Notes: generated from the sequence alone by a model not told the origin. DNA of 64,000 bases from Arachis hypogaea (GCF_003086295.3 NC_092044.1:4924843-4988842), one strand, 5' to 3'; shown: positions 1-12,240, numbered from the stretch's first letter. Made by a program: numbers and translations.

Positions 1-1872
1 TGCAGAGGAGTAAACGGATCACCACTACCAGAATCAGGAGGAGCGCCACCAGGACAGGGAAGAGAGGCATCCACAGGAGCTGAAGAGGAAGTCGGAGGAA
101 CAACTGAAGAACTTGGAGCGTCCTTAGAACGAGGAGGGGACTCAATGATCCTCTGCCCCCGAGTCTTCAATTCTGACTCGAAAACGATTACGGGGACAGG
201 AGGATCCACGATAGCACCATCAATAACAACTTTATCAGGATGTAAAGGAAAAAGATCCAAGTCGGGAGCGATAACTCTGACTTGCTCCAGGAAAATCCTC
301 CAAGACTCCTCGGCACCATCAGCGATAGAGTCCTCCAACTCGGCATACGCATTCCGAGAATTCAGCAAATCCTTCTTCATAGACACAAGATCTTGAAATA
401 AACTCTGATAGCTCTCCTGTGTTGTCTTCCTCAAACTTGCCTCCATGTTGCATTGGGCCCGCAACTTGCTCTCCTTCTCCCGAAGGTTATCTCTCTCCAC
501 CCTCAGCTTGGCGACCTCCTCCTTCAACTCCCTCTCATGCTCCTGGTAAGAAAGAAGCCTCCCCTCCAGCTCCTCAACCTTCGAGGTTACCCCCAAAGAG
601 CTGAGAGGAGTCTTCTCAAAAATATCCAAAAGCTTGCCACAAACACCCGCCGTCCTAAAACTCTCCTCAGCCATAATGGTGAGGTGGTTTCGAACAGAAA
701 CATCATCCATACTTATATGAGGATAGATGTTCTTTCGGACGAATGCAAGAGCATCCGCCTTAACTCCACCATCAAAAGAAGAGCCAGACTCTAAAGTCTT
801 GCGCTTCTTCTTCTCTGGCTCAGGAAGAAGTCGGGCGGAGGGGAGTGGCCGAGATAAGGTTGAAGAAGAAATCACAATCGGCTGAGAGGGAGTCCCCACG
901 TTCTGAGGAGGAGGAGGAGGAGGAGAGATGATCGCCCTGGCACCACCAGCCCTGGCCCGGGACTTTGCTTTAGCCTCCTGAACTCTCTGGTAAGATTCTT
1001 GAGCATTCTTCTTTGCCATGTCTGCAAAAGAAACAAATAGCAAAAATTACAAGTCGGCAAACCTTAAAGTCGGCAGATACAAGTCGGAAATAAGAAATGC
1101 ATATACTACCTAGTTGCGACTGAACAAAGGTCGGCGACCCCTGGAGGAATTTCCTAGTGTCCAAGTATGGGGCCCTCCCCCACACTTCTCGGAAAAACCC
1201 CACAATGGCCGCCTCCACCTCGTCCAGGTCGTCTAGACCGTACTTCTCGCAAGGGGAGGCCTCCAACCAATAGAGGGGAAAGCGAGGGAAAGAATTCTTA
1301 TCCAGGAAAAAGGGGTGGTGACCCTCTACGGCTTGCACTTTGAAAAAATAATTTTTGAAGTCATGGAAGGATTCGTCAAAAAGGGTGAAAATTCTCCGAC
1401 CTTGTATGGCTCGGAAAGACACCCATTGCTGCTTATTATTTAGCCCACTAAAGGGCTTAGTCATGTGAAAAAGAAAGAAGAAAATCCTCAAAGAGGTCGG
1501 AAAGTCCAAAGCGTGACTGATAAATTGATAAATTTTCAGAAAACCCCAAGAGTTCGGGTGAAGTTGGGTAGGGGCAACTCGACAGTGGTGCAGAACAGAT
1601 ATTTCAAAATCCGAAAAAGGAAGAAAAACACCCAAACGGGTGATCATACATTCATACATAAAGAAAAAATGAGGGGCCGCCTCATTGGCCCTCCCAAAAC
1701 AAACCCGGTCTTCCGGACCCGGGATTACCAACTCATATTTTGGCTCGTTCTCCTCCGAAGTACAAATCCTGTGGTGAGTACGAAGATGAGTAATAAACTC
1801 AGCGTCGACCAAGGGTTCCTCCCCTAGGACCGTGACATCAACCCACTGAGAAAGAACATCTACGGAAGCCAT
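1..1872 (-). CDS. Antisense extra ORF (aORF) of a Tat/Ogre-type Ty3-gypsy element, partial
   Basis: The coding strand is minus, while the adjacent LTR reads plus, so this ORF is antisense to its element. Exon 1 runs from ATG at 1872 to 1110; I infer an intron 1109-1022 (donor GTAGTA, acceptor TTGCAG), then exon 2 from 1021 off the left edge with no stop. Exon 1 resembles the 'putative gypsy-type transposase' family (PF04195) of plant retroelement proteins. Exon 2 has a proline run near 905-925, a basic KKKRK patch near 800 and a long charged coiled-coil stretch (about 640-350). Extra antisense ORFs of this kind near the 3' LTR are known in Tat-lineage elements; their role is unknown. The C-terminus is outside the window, so integrity cannot be judged. 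Confidence 0.72.
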
Positions 1873-2420
1873 TTCTTTTTTCTTATAAAAGGTGACAAAA
1901 ACCTACAAAAAGAAAAAAGAAAAGAAAAAATAAAAAACACGGTCTCTAAAGGGAGGAGATACGAAGCCAAAATCTACAAACCAACCTATCTACCCACAAA
2001 ATAAAGACATGCAAACACAAAGCATGAAAGAAGAAAAGCTAACCTTTATCCTAAAGTGAAGGTTGGAAGAAGCAGAAGTCTCCAAACGCAAGAATGCAGC
2101 ACGAACGAAGAAAGGAGAAATTTGAAAGATTGCAGAAACGGAAAAATGAAAGAGAGGGAAAGTATTTATAAACATGCTAAAGGGCATAATGGTAAAAACG
2201 GAGCAGTCATTAATGAGAGTGCACCGTTACCAAAGCCATCAATCCCTAAGTGCATCTCTAACGGACACGACGCTTGAATAGACGTAACTGTCAGATACAA
2301 AAGGTCGCGAAAATCACGTCGGTTTAAAAACCCGTGTTTCCTCCAAGAAAGTCGGCTACGAACCCGAGTTAAAAACTTGAACCCAATCCCTAATGAGATA
2401 TTGGGCTCAAGTAGGGGCAC
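1873..2420. other. Non-coding internal region between aORF and 3' LTR
   Basis: This stretch separates the aORF start from the LTR. On the minus strand it would hold the aORF promoter and leader; an A-rich tract lies at 1900-1935. The purine-rich AAGTAGGGG just before position 2421 is a reasonable polypurine tract for the plus-strand element. No other gene is seen. Confidence 0.5.
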
Positions 2421-2951
2421 TGTTCATACCCTGTCCCAATAATAAAGGCCCAGGACCAAAAGAAAGGCTTAGTCCAGAGAATTGAGCCTTACTACGCACC
2501 GACCTGGTGTCAAGAAGTCGGTGTTGACTACGACTTGTCCTAAAGAAGTCGGGCACGAGATTAGCTGGCAGATAAACACTCATTCAAATGAGTAACCGCC
2601 TAACCGCCCCTAAAATCTCTCTAACCGCTTCATTAAGCCATATCTTAACCTCCCCAAGATAATGGGACGGTTAACACCCTAAAGATACGGTACTACTCCA
2701 ACGGTGGTTATTGGCTCACCATTATAAATACACTGACACCCCTCAGGTATCTCTAAGTCCAATACTCTCTAGACCTGCTCACACTCTTGCTAACTTAGGC
2801 ATCGGAGTGTCTTTGCAGGTACCACCCCCCTCTCCTCACACAAACAAGTCGGACGGAGCCTCCCGAGTTGCAGATCCATTCGGAGCCCTCCTCCTTCATA
2901 CATTTGGACCAGCCAACGCCATCCACCCATTAATCTCCGGTTACCCACCGT

Positions 2952-2955
<4 letters not shown>
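2421..2955 (+). mobile_element. 3' LTR of the Tat/Ogre-type Ty3-gypsy element
   Basis: The LTR begins TGTTCATACC and ends CCGTAACA, giving TG...CA termini and about 535 bp. A TATA box (TATAAATA) lies at 2723-2730, and a pyrimidine-rich likely leader follows. The orientation shows the element body lies to the left, beyond the window. The 5' LTR and target duplication cannot be checked. The right end abuts an AT microsatellite, so the last base is uncertain by a few positions. Confidence 0.65.

Positions 2956-3019
<64 letters not shown>
2955..3019. repeat. (AT)n microsatellite
   Basis: Uninterrupted AT dinucleotide run of about 65 bp directly after the LTR end. Confidence 0.95.
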
Positions 3020-3024
<5 letters not shown>

Positions 3025-3182
3025 ATCTGATGAATAAATTTATCATTATTGTTGTTCAAAAAATACAAAAAATTGTAGTACAATATTATTATGTGATTAA
3101 TAATAATTATTTTATTTTATTTTATTTTTGGATGGAAGACTGTTATATCTAACGGAGAGAAACGTTGTGAATTGATTTGTAC

Positions 3183-3382
3183 ATTAATTTTTTTTGGGAC
3201 TAAATTGTCCATTTTAAAAATCCTTGGGGACTGATCTGAGTAATTACTCTGTCGAAAAATGAACTAGGGACTGATTTGTTTGTCGTAGTAAAACTTTGGG
3301 GATTGATTTGTGTATTAATTTTTCTTGGGGACTAAAATGTCCAATTTTAAAATCCTTAGGGACTGATTTGAGTAATTACTCT
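3183..3382. repeat. Two direct copies of a ~70-bp 'gggactgatttgagtaattactc' repeat
   Basis: Copies at 3183-3250 and 3313-3382 share attaattttt..ttgggac, then gtcca..tttaaaatcctt and ggactgat.tgagtaattactct, with a few mismatches. They are separated by a related spacer containing further gggactgatttg and ggggattgatttg blocks. This looks like subterminal repeat structure of an old DNA transposon whose ends I could not define. Confidence 0.6.
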
Positions 3383-6379
3383 TTAAAAAATCTATTTCGT
3401 AAATTAAAATTTAAAATAATACATTTAAAATATTTAAATTGATATTAAATATATTCTAAAATTTACAATTAATAATTTGTAAAGCATAATTTATTTTATA
3501 TATTAACTATTCGCACATATCATAATCATATTTACAATCCATAATTTTTTTCTTAACAAAAAAATTACAATCTTAACTAATATTAACTATTAATTCTTTT
3601 TTTGTTTTGTTTTGTGTTCAATATAAGTCAATAGTTGAAAGTCTAAATTAAGAATTATTTATTTTTACAAAAAAATATTATGATGAGCCGACCTAACGTT
3701 CCGTAAGTTTTTCTTAAATCAGAAATATAAATTTATTATAGGTAGAAGTCAGGAGTATACAAGTAATGTTACAATTCACTAACGTTTTTTGACATTTAAC
3801 GCCAACAGTGACTAAATTAAAAAAAATTAATGTATAAGAACCCAATTAAAAAAAAAATATAAGAACCTAATTAAAAATTCAATAAAACTATAAGAATCTA
3901 TAGAGTAATTAAACCTTTTAACTAATAAGCTTTTCAAAAAACCTAAATCTAGCCCGTTTAATAAAACAAGCTGAGCTGAACTTGAAACAAAACAAGCCAG
4001 GAGTCTCTGTTGAATAGCCCGATCCACTTCTACTCCTACCTCTGATACAAATAAGACAAAAGAAGGATCACAAATACACAAATTATTGCAACAAAAGTCT
4101 ACCAAGAGAAAAACAAAAAAATTGGTTACAGACCGACACCTAAGACACAACTAAGCCTACGCTCGTACTCTTAGAGGTGGCCAACTTAGTAAGCATGAAC
4201 TAATCATGCGGAGCCTTGGACAAAGTGGCATTGTCAGTTGTCACATTCTTCTGCAACCTTCCTACATTTGGATGAGGAGGAATTGGTAGAGTCTGGATAA
4301 ACTTCAATCAATCTGCAACCTTTTTTCGATCTTAAACAGAGATACTTGCAAATTTTCTTATCATCGAAATTAGTTTTTTCTGTTTATGCATGTCTCCCTG
4401 CGTAGCATTGGGGTGATTCAGGTTGTTGTTTTCTTTTTGACCCTCTACTAGTCTACTGAATTGGTCTGCCCTTAGTCATGCTCCCCATTCCGCTTCTTCC
4501 TCTCCTCCTTGCACCATGTTTGCAAGATTTTTTTTCGTATTTAAGTTGAAGATCAATAATTTTGTTGTGACTTATCGATATTCTCATCTTCCTCCTCAAG
4601 AGTTTCTCTCCTACTTTTCTTTCCAATCTTTTGGTTTTATATTGTTCCGGTAAACTCTACAGTTATGTCCATATAAGAATATGAGAAAATTTTGCATCAT
4701 TGATCAATGAATTTTCCCTCCATTTTTTAAGATTTAGATTATAATTCTTGAACAATCAAAGAGCTCCTTTTTTCACCCTGAGCAATTCGATTTTATCTTT
4801 GGAAAAAAATTAAAATTTGATATTTTCCTGATCTAAAACACAGAAGCTTTCTGGTTATCTCCATTATGTTTAGAGTAGCCTCCAATATACCTATAATGAA
4901 TAATCTGTCTGCCAGTAATATTTCCATCAAACTTTTAATACATGAATTCAATCCTTCTTTAATGTCCTCATCAGCAAAAAATATAATCTGTTCCTCCTCT
5001 AATTTAATCTATTTTCTAACTGTTTTTGTGAAACAGCATAAGCTATCATGGTAAATATTATTGACACTTTAAAGATTTTAACTAACAAAATAAATATTTT
5101 CTACAAACTCTAACGGAACTTAAAAACTCTAACAGCAGGGCACCTATATAAACTTTCACTAATTAATATGGTCATTATTAGAACAATGATTAAAAGGAAT
5201 TGAGATTTGATAATGAATACCGTGGATGCCACGTGAAATTTTCACAATGGAAGAAACCCTCTTTTCAAGTATAGTTATAGGATAGGATAGGATTGCTTTC
5301 TTATATGTTTTTTTTCCCATAAAAAATAATATGTATACGTATAAAATTAGTTATTATATATTTTGGTATAAATATATATATTTAAATAAGAGTAATGTTA
5401 GGAGTATTAGAATTTATTATTTTTAGTTACTAATTAATTATGAATTTAATTATTTTATTTTAATTTTTTTAGTTTAGTAATCCACTAACATACTTTATTT
5501 CATGCTTTTAAATATTGATGATTAATTGATAGTCAAAAATAATAAATTTTGATTATTTTTTAGTATTTTTCTTATTTTTAATATATATTTTATATATGTA
5601 ATTAATTTAGTTTCTAATTTTCTATATATATTTAATATAATTATTTTTTATTGAGTTTTTTGATTGAACGTATATTCAACCATCTTACACCAATACGAGA
5701 ATTGAGTTCTTCGTCAAAAAACTTTCTAGTTGAATATTCTCTTAGTCCAATAATAAAAAAATATGTCAATAAAGATGCTTTATCAAAATACAGAGAATTT
5801 CGTATACTAGAATTTTTAATTTATTTTTTTTACAATTTTGTTCAAATAATTTCTGAATTTATAAGGAACGTTTGCTCTCTACAAGTGGTATGAAAATTCA
5901 AATTAAATTGATTGCATTTGCCATTTTTTTTTCCTTTTTTTTTTGCCATTGTATCATACCTTATAGTACATCTTCCTCGTAAACACAAGCTGCTAATGCC
6001 TTCCACATAAACAGCAGCCACACTTATATATACCAAAACCATGAAGTTCGCAAAACCTACAACATTAAACCAAGCATAACAACCTCATTTGTTATTCTTA
6101 TTTATATCATGGTATTTGAAGGGATGATTATGGCCTATGGGCCAACTACACTGATCTAGTTGCCATCAAACCTATTTCAACTGTCTTTTTATATATTTTT
6201 CCTTCTCCAATTAATTTTTCCTTTTTCTCGTCGTGCATACTGCATAGTAACAAATAGAATCATTAAATTTTATTGAAAATATAAATTTTTTTAAAAAAAA
6301 ATTGGTATAAAATTTGACAAAATAAAATTTCAAAATAAATAGAAACTAAATATAAATACTGTTGGTGTAAAATTCACTA
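3383..6379. other. AT-rich intergenic stretch, no gene recognised
   Basis: Short ORFs here (minus 3827-4150, plus 4866-5054, plus 5651-5893) have no recognisable domain and biased AT-rich codons. A block at 3830-3925 (aattaaaa...aagaacctaatt) belongs to the same family as 7245-7335, so part of this is decayed transposon DNA. 4150-4660 is less AT-rich and may be an old coding relic on the minus strand, but stops interrupt every frame. Confidence 0.5.
5390..5580. repeat. Foldback MITE-like sequence
   Basis: The left arm (around 5418-5448, aatttattatttttagttac) and right arm (around 5518-5550) are inverted and largely complementary. Termini and target duplication are not clear, so the family is not assigned. 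Confidence 0.4.
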
Positions 6380-6388
6380 TTTAGGTAA

Positions 6389-7732
6389 GGTGAGTTCTAT
6401 GGTGTAGAAAGAAAAAAATTTCTACACCTATAGATATGTGTTGGCTCATTAGAGAGTTTGACAAGTGTTTAAAGAAGGAGACAAAGTTTATACTCTTTGT
6501 AGGAATGATATAAAAAAATTCTCTTTTTTATATAGAATTTAAGTGAGTAATTATTTTCATTATGACTAATTATGTTGACATAATAATAGACCTCATCATA
6601 AATTGGATTTCTGTTTTATTATTGTTCGAAAAATAACGACTCAGTTTAAGCTATTAACCATTTAATCTAAATTTATTTTTTTATTTACAAAATATATAGT
6701 AAATTATTTTATATGGCAATATTGTTTAAAAATAAAGGGTTGTATGATATCTAATAAAAAAAATATTTGTGTCATAAGTTTTATATTATTAAATTGTCTT
6801 AAAAGTATGTTTACCGTCACAAAATTTAAAAATTGTAAATAACAATATAATAAATAATATTTTTCATTGTTAACTTTTAATTTAATTAAACGTATTTAGT
6901 GAATTTAGATGCTAGCAAAAATTAGTGTAATTTATTTTATTTTAATAATAAAAAGATCATTAAGTATGTATTGCTCATAATATAAAAAAAAATTAATTAC
7001 AAATGGATATTGTTAGTATGACTAATTATGTAATATGTGAGTCATATTTCTGGAATACATTATAATTGTATTTTGGCTTACAATATAACACAATGAATAT
7101 ATTTTTTATTTGGAGCTTATTTATTCCATTGATTTTTATAATTTTATGAAATTTTTAATTAAGTTTTTATATATTTTTTTTAATTGAATCTTTGCTCTAA
7201 AGTTTTTTTAATTGAGTCTCTATACGGTAAAAAAGGACCTAATTAAAAAAATTAATGCAAAAACCAAATTAAAAAAATATAAAGACCTAATTGAAAATTT
7301 TGCAAAATTATAGAAACCAACAAAATAATTAAATTTTTATTTGGATTTAACAAAGTTTACTATAATAGTAATAACAATAATAAATATGGATTAAAAATAA
7401 AAATAATAAGTTAGTTTATTAAAAGATTAAAATGATTCAAAGTTCAAACAAAATAAAATATATAAACTGAAGCCTTTTATTGTAGTTGTTAAAGATCGAT
7501 AAAAAAATAATATTGTGGTGAGGTTTATCATCTTACTAAATTTAATTTTAATTAGTATAATTAGTCAATCAAAATTTTGACCTAACCACTTGCAGAAAAA
7601 ACAAGGCCCTTGTACTTTTCCTGCAAAGAGTACAGATTTTGTCCCCCTTTAAACACTTGTCAAGCTCTCCAATGAACCAACACATATCTATAGGTATAGA
7701 AATTTTTTTCTTTCTACACCATAGAACTCACC
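6389..7732. mobile_element. Non-autonomous Mutator-like element with long TIRs
   Basis: The element starts GGTGAGTTCTATGGTGTAG at 6389 and ends with its inverse at 7732. The inverted repeats match over about 115 bp with few mismatches (6389-6505 against about 7610-7732). A perfect 9-bp duplication TTTAGGTAA flanks it at 6380-6388 and 7733-7741. Long TIRs with a 9-bp duplication are the Mutator hallmark. It is 1344 bp, AT-rich, and no transposase remnant is visible. A second inverted structure sits inside at about 7125-7330. Confidence 0.88.
7125..7330. repeat. Internal foldback inside the 6.4-7.7 kb element
   Basis: Sequence 7125-7228 (tgatttttataatttta...) is an imperfect inverse of about 7240-7322 (...aaaattatagaaacca), predicting a long hairpin. 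The arms belong to the repeat family also seen at 3830-3925, so an unrelated foldback repeat may have inserted into the Mutator-like element. Confidence 0.6.
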
Positions 7733-7741
7733 TTTAGGTAA

Positions 7742-8111
7742 ATGTTTAGTAGAGATAGTAAAATGATAAAAGTTTCGAATGACTTTAATTAGTTGTATTT
7801 CCATAAAAAGAATACTGAACCAAATTGTTTTTATAAAAATCTATATAAAAAAATCATCTGAATATTATTTTATTTTAATTAAGAATAAATGGATGAAATA
7901 TCATATTGTTTCCAAAATTTATAAAATTTTAGACGAATAATTTATAGCGTTAGATGGATAAAACTCACAATCAACAAAGGGATAAAATATTAATTGGTGT
8001 AAGTATAAAACCTTGGAAAAAAATACTCAATACAATACCCAAATCTTGCTTAGTGGTAACGTCAAAATTGTAAATCTAATTAGGAATATGTACCAGTTGA
8101 TAATAAGAATA
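7742..8111. other. Intergenic 3' flank of F-box gene 1
   Basis: AT-rich non-coding sequence downstream of the minus-strand gene. It presumably includes the 3' UTR and polyadenylation region, but no unique signal can be singled out. Confidence 0.4.
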
Positions 8112-10334
8112 TTATAATTCTAAGCTAAAACTAACAGATTCCGGGTCATCAGTTGGCAATAATAATGCATTTAGCGTGGTCTTAAAGTCAACCTTCTCGT
8201 CAACGCTGAATGAGTATGTGACCTTGACAATCTTCAAGTCATGCCACCAACACTTTGTATCACCAAAATGGTCAAACCACTCCTGCTTTTTTCTGCCCAT
8301 CAGCAACTCATAGACAAACTGTCGTGTTCCCAAAACAACAAATATAGTTAGTTAGAGTTAGAGACACTGCACACCATTTATATATATTGTTAACTGATAA
8401 TCAATAGTGTGGTTCTGAAAACTACATCAAATTAGTTGGTTTAACCAATTAATCAAAAATTGGTCACTTGATCAATTTGATTCAGATAAGAAAATCAATT
8501 ACAAAAAATCAATAAAAAGGTCAAAAAACCATTAAATAAGTTGAATCAGTTCAAATTTTTACCAGAAAAAACTTGTTAGAAGTTATTTTTTAAAAAAGAT
8601 TTTTTTTGAATTCTGATTAAACTTCAATTAAATATTTAAACATGCAGTTTTACTGATTCAATAATGAACGATCTAATTTTTCAGAACCTTGATTGATACA
8701 GGGTTGTGACTTGTGAGTGGTTCACGAAAATATTGTAAAAGCATTAATGGCGAACCAATTCTGATATGACGAAAAAACTAATAAGCATACCACCGTGAAT
8801 GGTTTCATGCCACGATCATTCTGGAAGAAGAATGAAATAGTTTTTGGACAGCAACAAGAGAGCAACCAATTCATATAATGGAAATAAAGAGCCTCATTTG
8901 GTGAAGAGTCCAATTCCAAGTATTTGATACTAGGAGGAATGGATAAAACTTGCTGTATACTCAGACAATTCTGTTCAATCTACATATATCATGATGCATA
9001 AAAGCAAATAAATAAATAAATAGAATTGGAACATAGATATGCAAGCAAACACAATGAATGAATCAAGTAGCTAGCTAGCTAGTAAATCTACTTACACCAT
9101 TCGAATGATAGACAGAGAGGGAGAGTGATGCCAAAACCTTTTGTGGTTTAATGTTTTGGATAAATTCCCTCAAGCTATAATAACCATGCCTAAATTCATG
9201 GGCAGGAGAGGCATTGAATACCAAATGATCAGAACTTGTTAGGAAAGATATAATAGCTCTGTGATCTCCGCAATAGTCAAATGATAATAAATTTGGAGCA
9301 TCAATATTCACCTCCTTCACGTCAGAGTAATTTGTAAACTCCAAGATCATGAGTTGAGCACTCGAAATATTAATTCTGTCAGACATAGAGCAACCACACA
9401 ATTCCAAATGCTCAAGGAAAGGGAATTTATGAGATAGATCGAGTAACCACTTGTCTGTAACATCAGTGTTCGACAGACGCAAACATCTCAATCTTGTGAA
9501 ACTGTCTAAATTCAATTTGATCGGAGATCCAAAATAAGGGAAAGGAACATAACGTAAGTTCTCAAGATTTGGAGCATCAATATATACCTCTTGTATTCCT
9601 TGAATATCAGCTTCCTTTAGCTTTTGTAGACCATGCAGGAATAATGATTCCAGAAATTGTTTGTTCCGAAATGGATTCTTCCTGTTATATACTAAACAAC
9701 AATATACAGTTAAATCTTCAAGCAGGGGACAGTGAGAAATGAGATGCTCAATAATTCCTTTATCTTCAAGGAGTAGCTCACGTAAACATAGTGTTCTCAG
9801 TGAAAATAACTTGATAGAATGATTGAAGAATGATTGGTTAAGTGTTATTTTTCCTTTCAACACCAACTTAGTAAGAGATCTAACTTCAAAGACACAAAGT
9901 GGTAAGTCATATTGATCGTATCGATACTCCGTCCCATCAGGCAGTCCACGATAGGTGGCAGAGTATAGGAGGCAAAGCTCAAGTACTTCCACACAACTTT
10001 CGCTAACCATGTTCATCCAAAGATCAAAATGATGGGACATATACTTATTGTGTTCTGGCATCATGTCGAGCTTAAATACTTTTATTGTTAAGCTTTGCTC
10101 ACGAAGCTTCAACAATCTTCTCATGACATAGCCAATTAGTATGTCTAGTTTGCTAATTATCTGAGGACTATAAGAACCAATAATAATCTTGTCGCCAATG
10201 GATAATATGGGAAATGAATACCATGTATCTCTCCATTCATTTGACAAAACACTGGTCCTAGCAGCATCTTTTTCTGGCAACCTTGCAAGAATGTCATGAA
10301 GTATAGCTTCTGGCAGAACAGATATTCGGTCCAT
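8112..10334 (-). CDS. F-box/LRR-repeat protein, gene 1
   Basis: F-box proteins are substrate receptors of SCF ubiquitin ligases. Three coding exons join in phase 0: 10334-9096, 8979-8791 and 8318-8112, about 544 residues. Residues 1-45 form the F-box (LPEAILHDILARLPEKDAAR... then a WRDTW motif). Residues about 130-370 carry irregular leucine-rich repeats (LEVLELCLL, LVLKGKITL, LRCLRLSN, LEHLELCGCSM). The C-terminal part spread over exons 2-3 resembles the FBD-like tail of plant F-box/FBD/LRR proteins and contains a C-W-W-H motif shared by all three local genes. Donors are GTAAGT and GTATGC. ATG 10334 is chosen because it aligns with the starts of genes 2 and 3. I see no stop or frameshift. 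The target is unknown. Confidence 0.88.
8410..8688. mobile_element. MITE-like insertion in intron 2 of F-box gene 1
   Basis: Ends GGTTCTGAAAA (8410) and TTTTCAGAACC (8688) are inverted repeats, and further inward similarity is weak. Target duplication is not resolved. The termini recall the hAT-like element at 15039-15849 (...CAGAACCG), so it may be a relative. It lies wholly inside the intron. Confidence 0.5.
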
Positions 10335-10663
10335 TCCTTCATAACATCATAAGCAGTTGAAAAAAGAGTTCTACATGTCAATATAAATGATTTATCTGAG
10401 TAACGGAAGGATCTAATGTCTAAAGTCTAAACACCAAAAAAACAAACTCTTTAAATCAGCATGGCATCTGGTAGAAAATGGGAATAAACAACTTTTATTT
10501 TAACCGAACCCTATGTAAAATTGCCATGCCAGAATTTTCAGAAAATAAACAACATCAAGGACTTACGAGAAGCAAAATAAAACAGAAAAAAAAAAGGAAA
10601 AAAGATCCACAAACAGAATGAAAGAAATATGTGTTTAAAATTCTATGAGGAATATGCATTTAC

Positions 10664-10745
10664 CGAAGAAACTTTGCCGCTTCGTTCAGTCTCTCTCCGA
10701 CTCCTGTGTTTAGTAACCGCAAGAGGTTAACACTTTCCAATACTA
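10664..10745 (-). other. Upstream (leader) exon of F-box gene 1 with conserved reading frame
   Basis: On the minus strand this segment ends ...TTTCTTCG followed by donor GTAAATGC at 10663. It aligns with 49181-49264 upstream of F-box gene 3. In one frame it reads ...LNTGVGERLNEAAKFLR against LNNGVGERLNEAAKFLR. No ATG precedes the frame here, so in gene 1 it may now be 5' UTR. The inferred intron to the F-box exon covers about 10662-10340. Confidence 0.65.
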
Positions 10746-10763
10746 AATTACTCTTCAATTCGC

Positions 10764-10773
10764 TTTATATATA
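10764..10773 (-). promoter_or_regulatory. Candidate TATA box of F-box gene 1
   Basis: Minus-strand TATATATAAAG lies about 25-35 bp upstream of the apparent leader-exon start, the usual plant TATA spacing. The transcription start itself is inferred. Confidence 0.45.
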
Positions 10774-10794
10774 GTTGCTATTACTAATGACCTA

Positions 10795-11125
10795 TAGCTT
10801 GTTTGGATAATTTTTGAAGAGAAAATATTTTTTTGAATAATTTTTTTATAAATTATTTTTAAAAAAATAAAAATAATGTTATATTTAGATATCTGTAAAA
10901 CAATTTTTTTGTGTATTAATTATATTTTGATATAATATAAAAATATTTTTTGTTTATTTATTATATAAAAAGTATAAAAAAATATAAATTGTAGTTTTTT
11001 AAAGAAGTTTATTTTTTAATATTTTTAATTTTAGTTTAAAAAAATTATTAAATATACTAAAAATTATATAAAAATTATAAAAAAATATTTTATCAACTTA
11101 ATAACACTCAAACAAACACATAATC
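10795..11125. mobile_element. AT-rich MITE upstream of F-box gene 1
   Basis: The left end (tagcttgtttggataattttt) and inverted right end (...aacactcaaacaaacacata) are imperfect inverted repeats. The interior block about 10910-11020 is similar in inverse orientation to 49870-50000 in the leader intron of F-box gene 3. Target duplication is not clear. Confidence 0.5.
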
Positions 11126-11311
11126 CCTTTTATACCAATAGTAATCATTATCATTATCAATTATCTATAACAATATATAATGCCAAAACTGAGTTTTTGG
11201 TGTCGAACTTTATATTCCAATATTGTCCTTAATTATAGAAGTTCTCCATACATGCATGCGTAGTTACTTTAAATAAAAAGAGATATCTACTCTTTCTGTT
11301 AGGGTTTAGGT

Positions 11312-12240
11312 ATGAGTGACGGAGTGAGCGGGGGGTTCACGAAGAGGGTGACACACGTAACCGGTAATGTCGGCGGTAGAACTAAGGGGGAGAGCGTCGG
11401 GGGGTTTGTATCTAGTGAGAAGGAGGAGGGTACTAGGGTTTCTAAGGAAAAACATGGCTTTCAAAAGGTTTCCTTCGGCAACATGGTGACTGGACAGAAG
11501 TCTCCGTCTCCTATGCTTTGGAATGAGGCTTTAGATGGAGAGAGGCTAGCCAAGGCGATCAAAGGGAACCACGGGGATTCGCATCCTTCTCGGGTCATCT
11601 TCTCAGAAGAAGGGCTGGCGGCGTTATCTGTACCATATAAGGAAGCGATCGTCGTCAAAGTCTTGGACAAGCATATGAGTTACACGACGATGGTGCATAA
11701 GTTGGGTATGGTGTGGAGATTGAAGGGTGGGTTTCAAGTTCTGGATGTTGGAAATGGCTATTTTCTGGTGAAGTTTGATGCTTTCGAAGATTGTGCTGAG
11801 AGTGTGAACTTGGGGGATGATTGTGCTGGTTTTGGGTGGGTAATTCGCGATAGCTCCAGTCAATGGGTAATGGAATGCTCAGAAAATTCCTTTGGATCTA
11901 GTGTCATCAAGACGGAGTTGTGGAGTATATGGAAAGGTTTGGCTTGGGCTTGGGAGGCGGGTCTTAAGTTTGTTGTCTGTGAGACAGATTGCGCAGCAGC
12001 TTTTGAGCTAGTGACTGGTTGGCAAGTTCCACTCTGGCATCTTGAAAAAGAAGTGATACAACTGATCTTTGACTTGAAGTTAAGAAGGGATTGAGATATT
12101 CTTTTTGAGCTTATCCCGAGAGAAGCTAATGTCGTGACAGATCGGTTGGCAAAGATGGGATCTGGAGGTAGCGGAACTGATGAGGTTCACCTTTGGCATC
12201 AGCCACCAGAGGTGGTTTGTCCTCTCTTATTGTTAAGAAC
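11312..12240 (+). pseudogene. Internally deleted LINE: ORF1 (DUF4283-like) fused to ORF2 RNase H
   Basis: The ORF opens at ATG 11312. Its first ~165 residues resemble the N-terminal DUF4283-type region of plant L1 ORF1 proteins (…VVKVLDKHMSYTTMVHKL…GYFLVKF). Near 11810 it joins in frame to an RNase H-like segment typical of the ORF2 C-terminus (GFGWVIRDSSSQW, KTELWSIWKGLAWAWEAG, CETDC). A TGA at 12092-12094 then interrupts the RNase H part, which stays recognisable to about 12240 (LIPREANVVTDRLAKMG). Zinc knuckle, endonuclease and reverse transcriptase are missing. An A-rich tail lies at 12293-12309. It would need trans supply to move. Confidence 0.72.

Noticed and set aside
3827..4150. 107-codon minus ORF as a gene
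   Set aside because: Phe/Leu-rich translation of AT-rich repeat DNA shared with 7245-7335; no domain or splice context.
11461..11863. Minus-strand ORFs under the LINE derivative
   Set aside because: Shadow frames of the plus-strand DUF4283/RNase H fusion.
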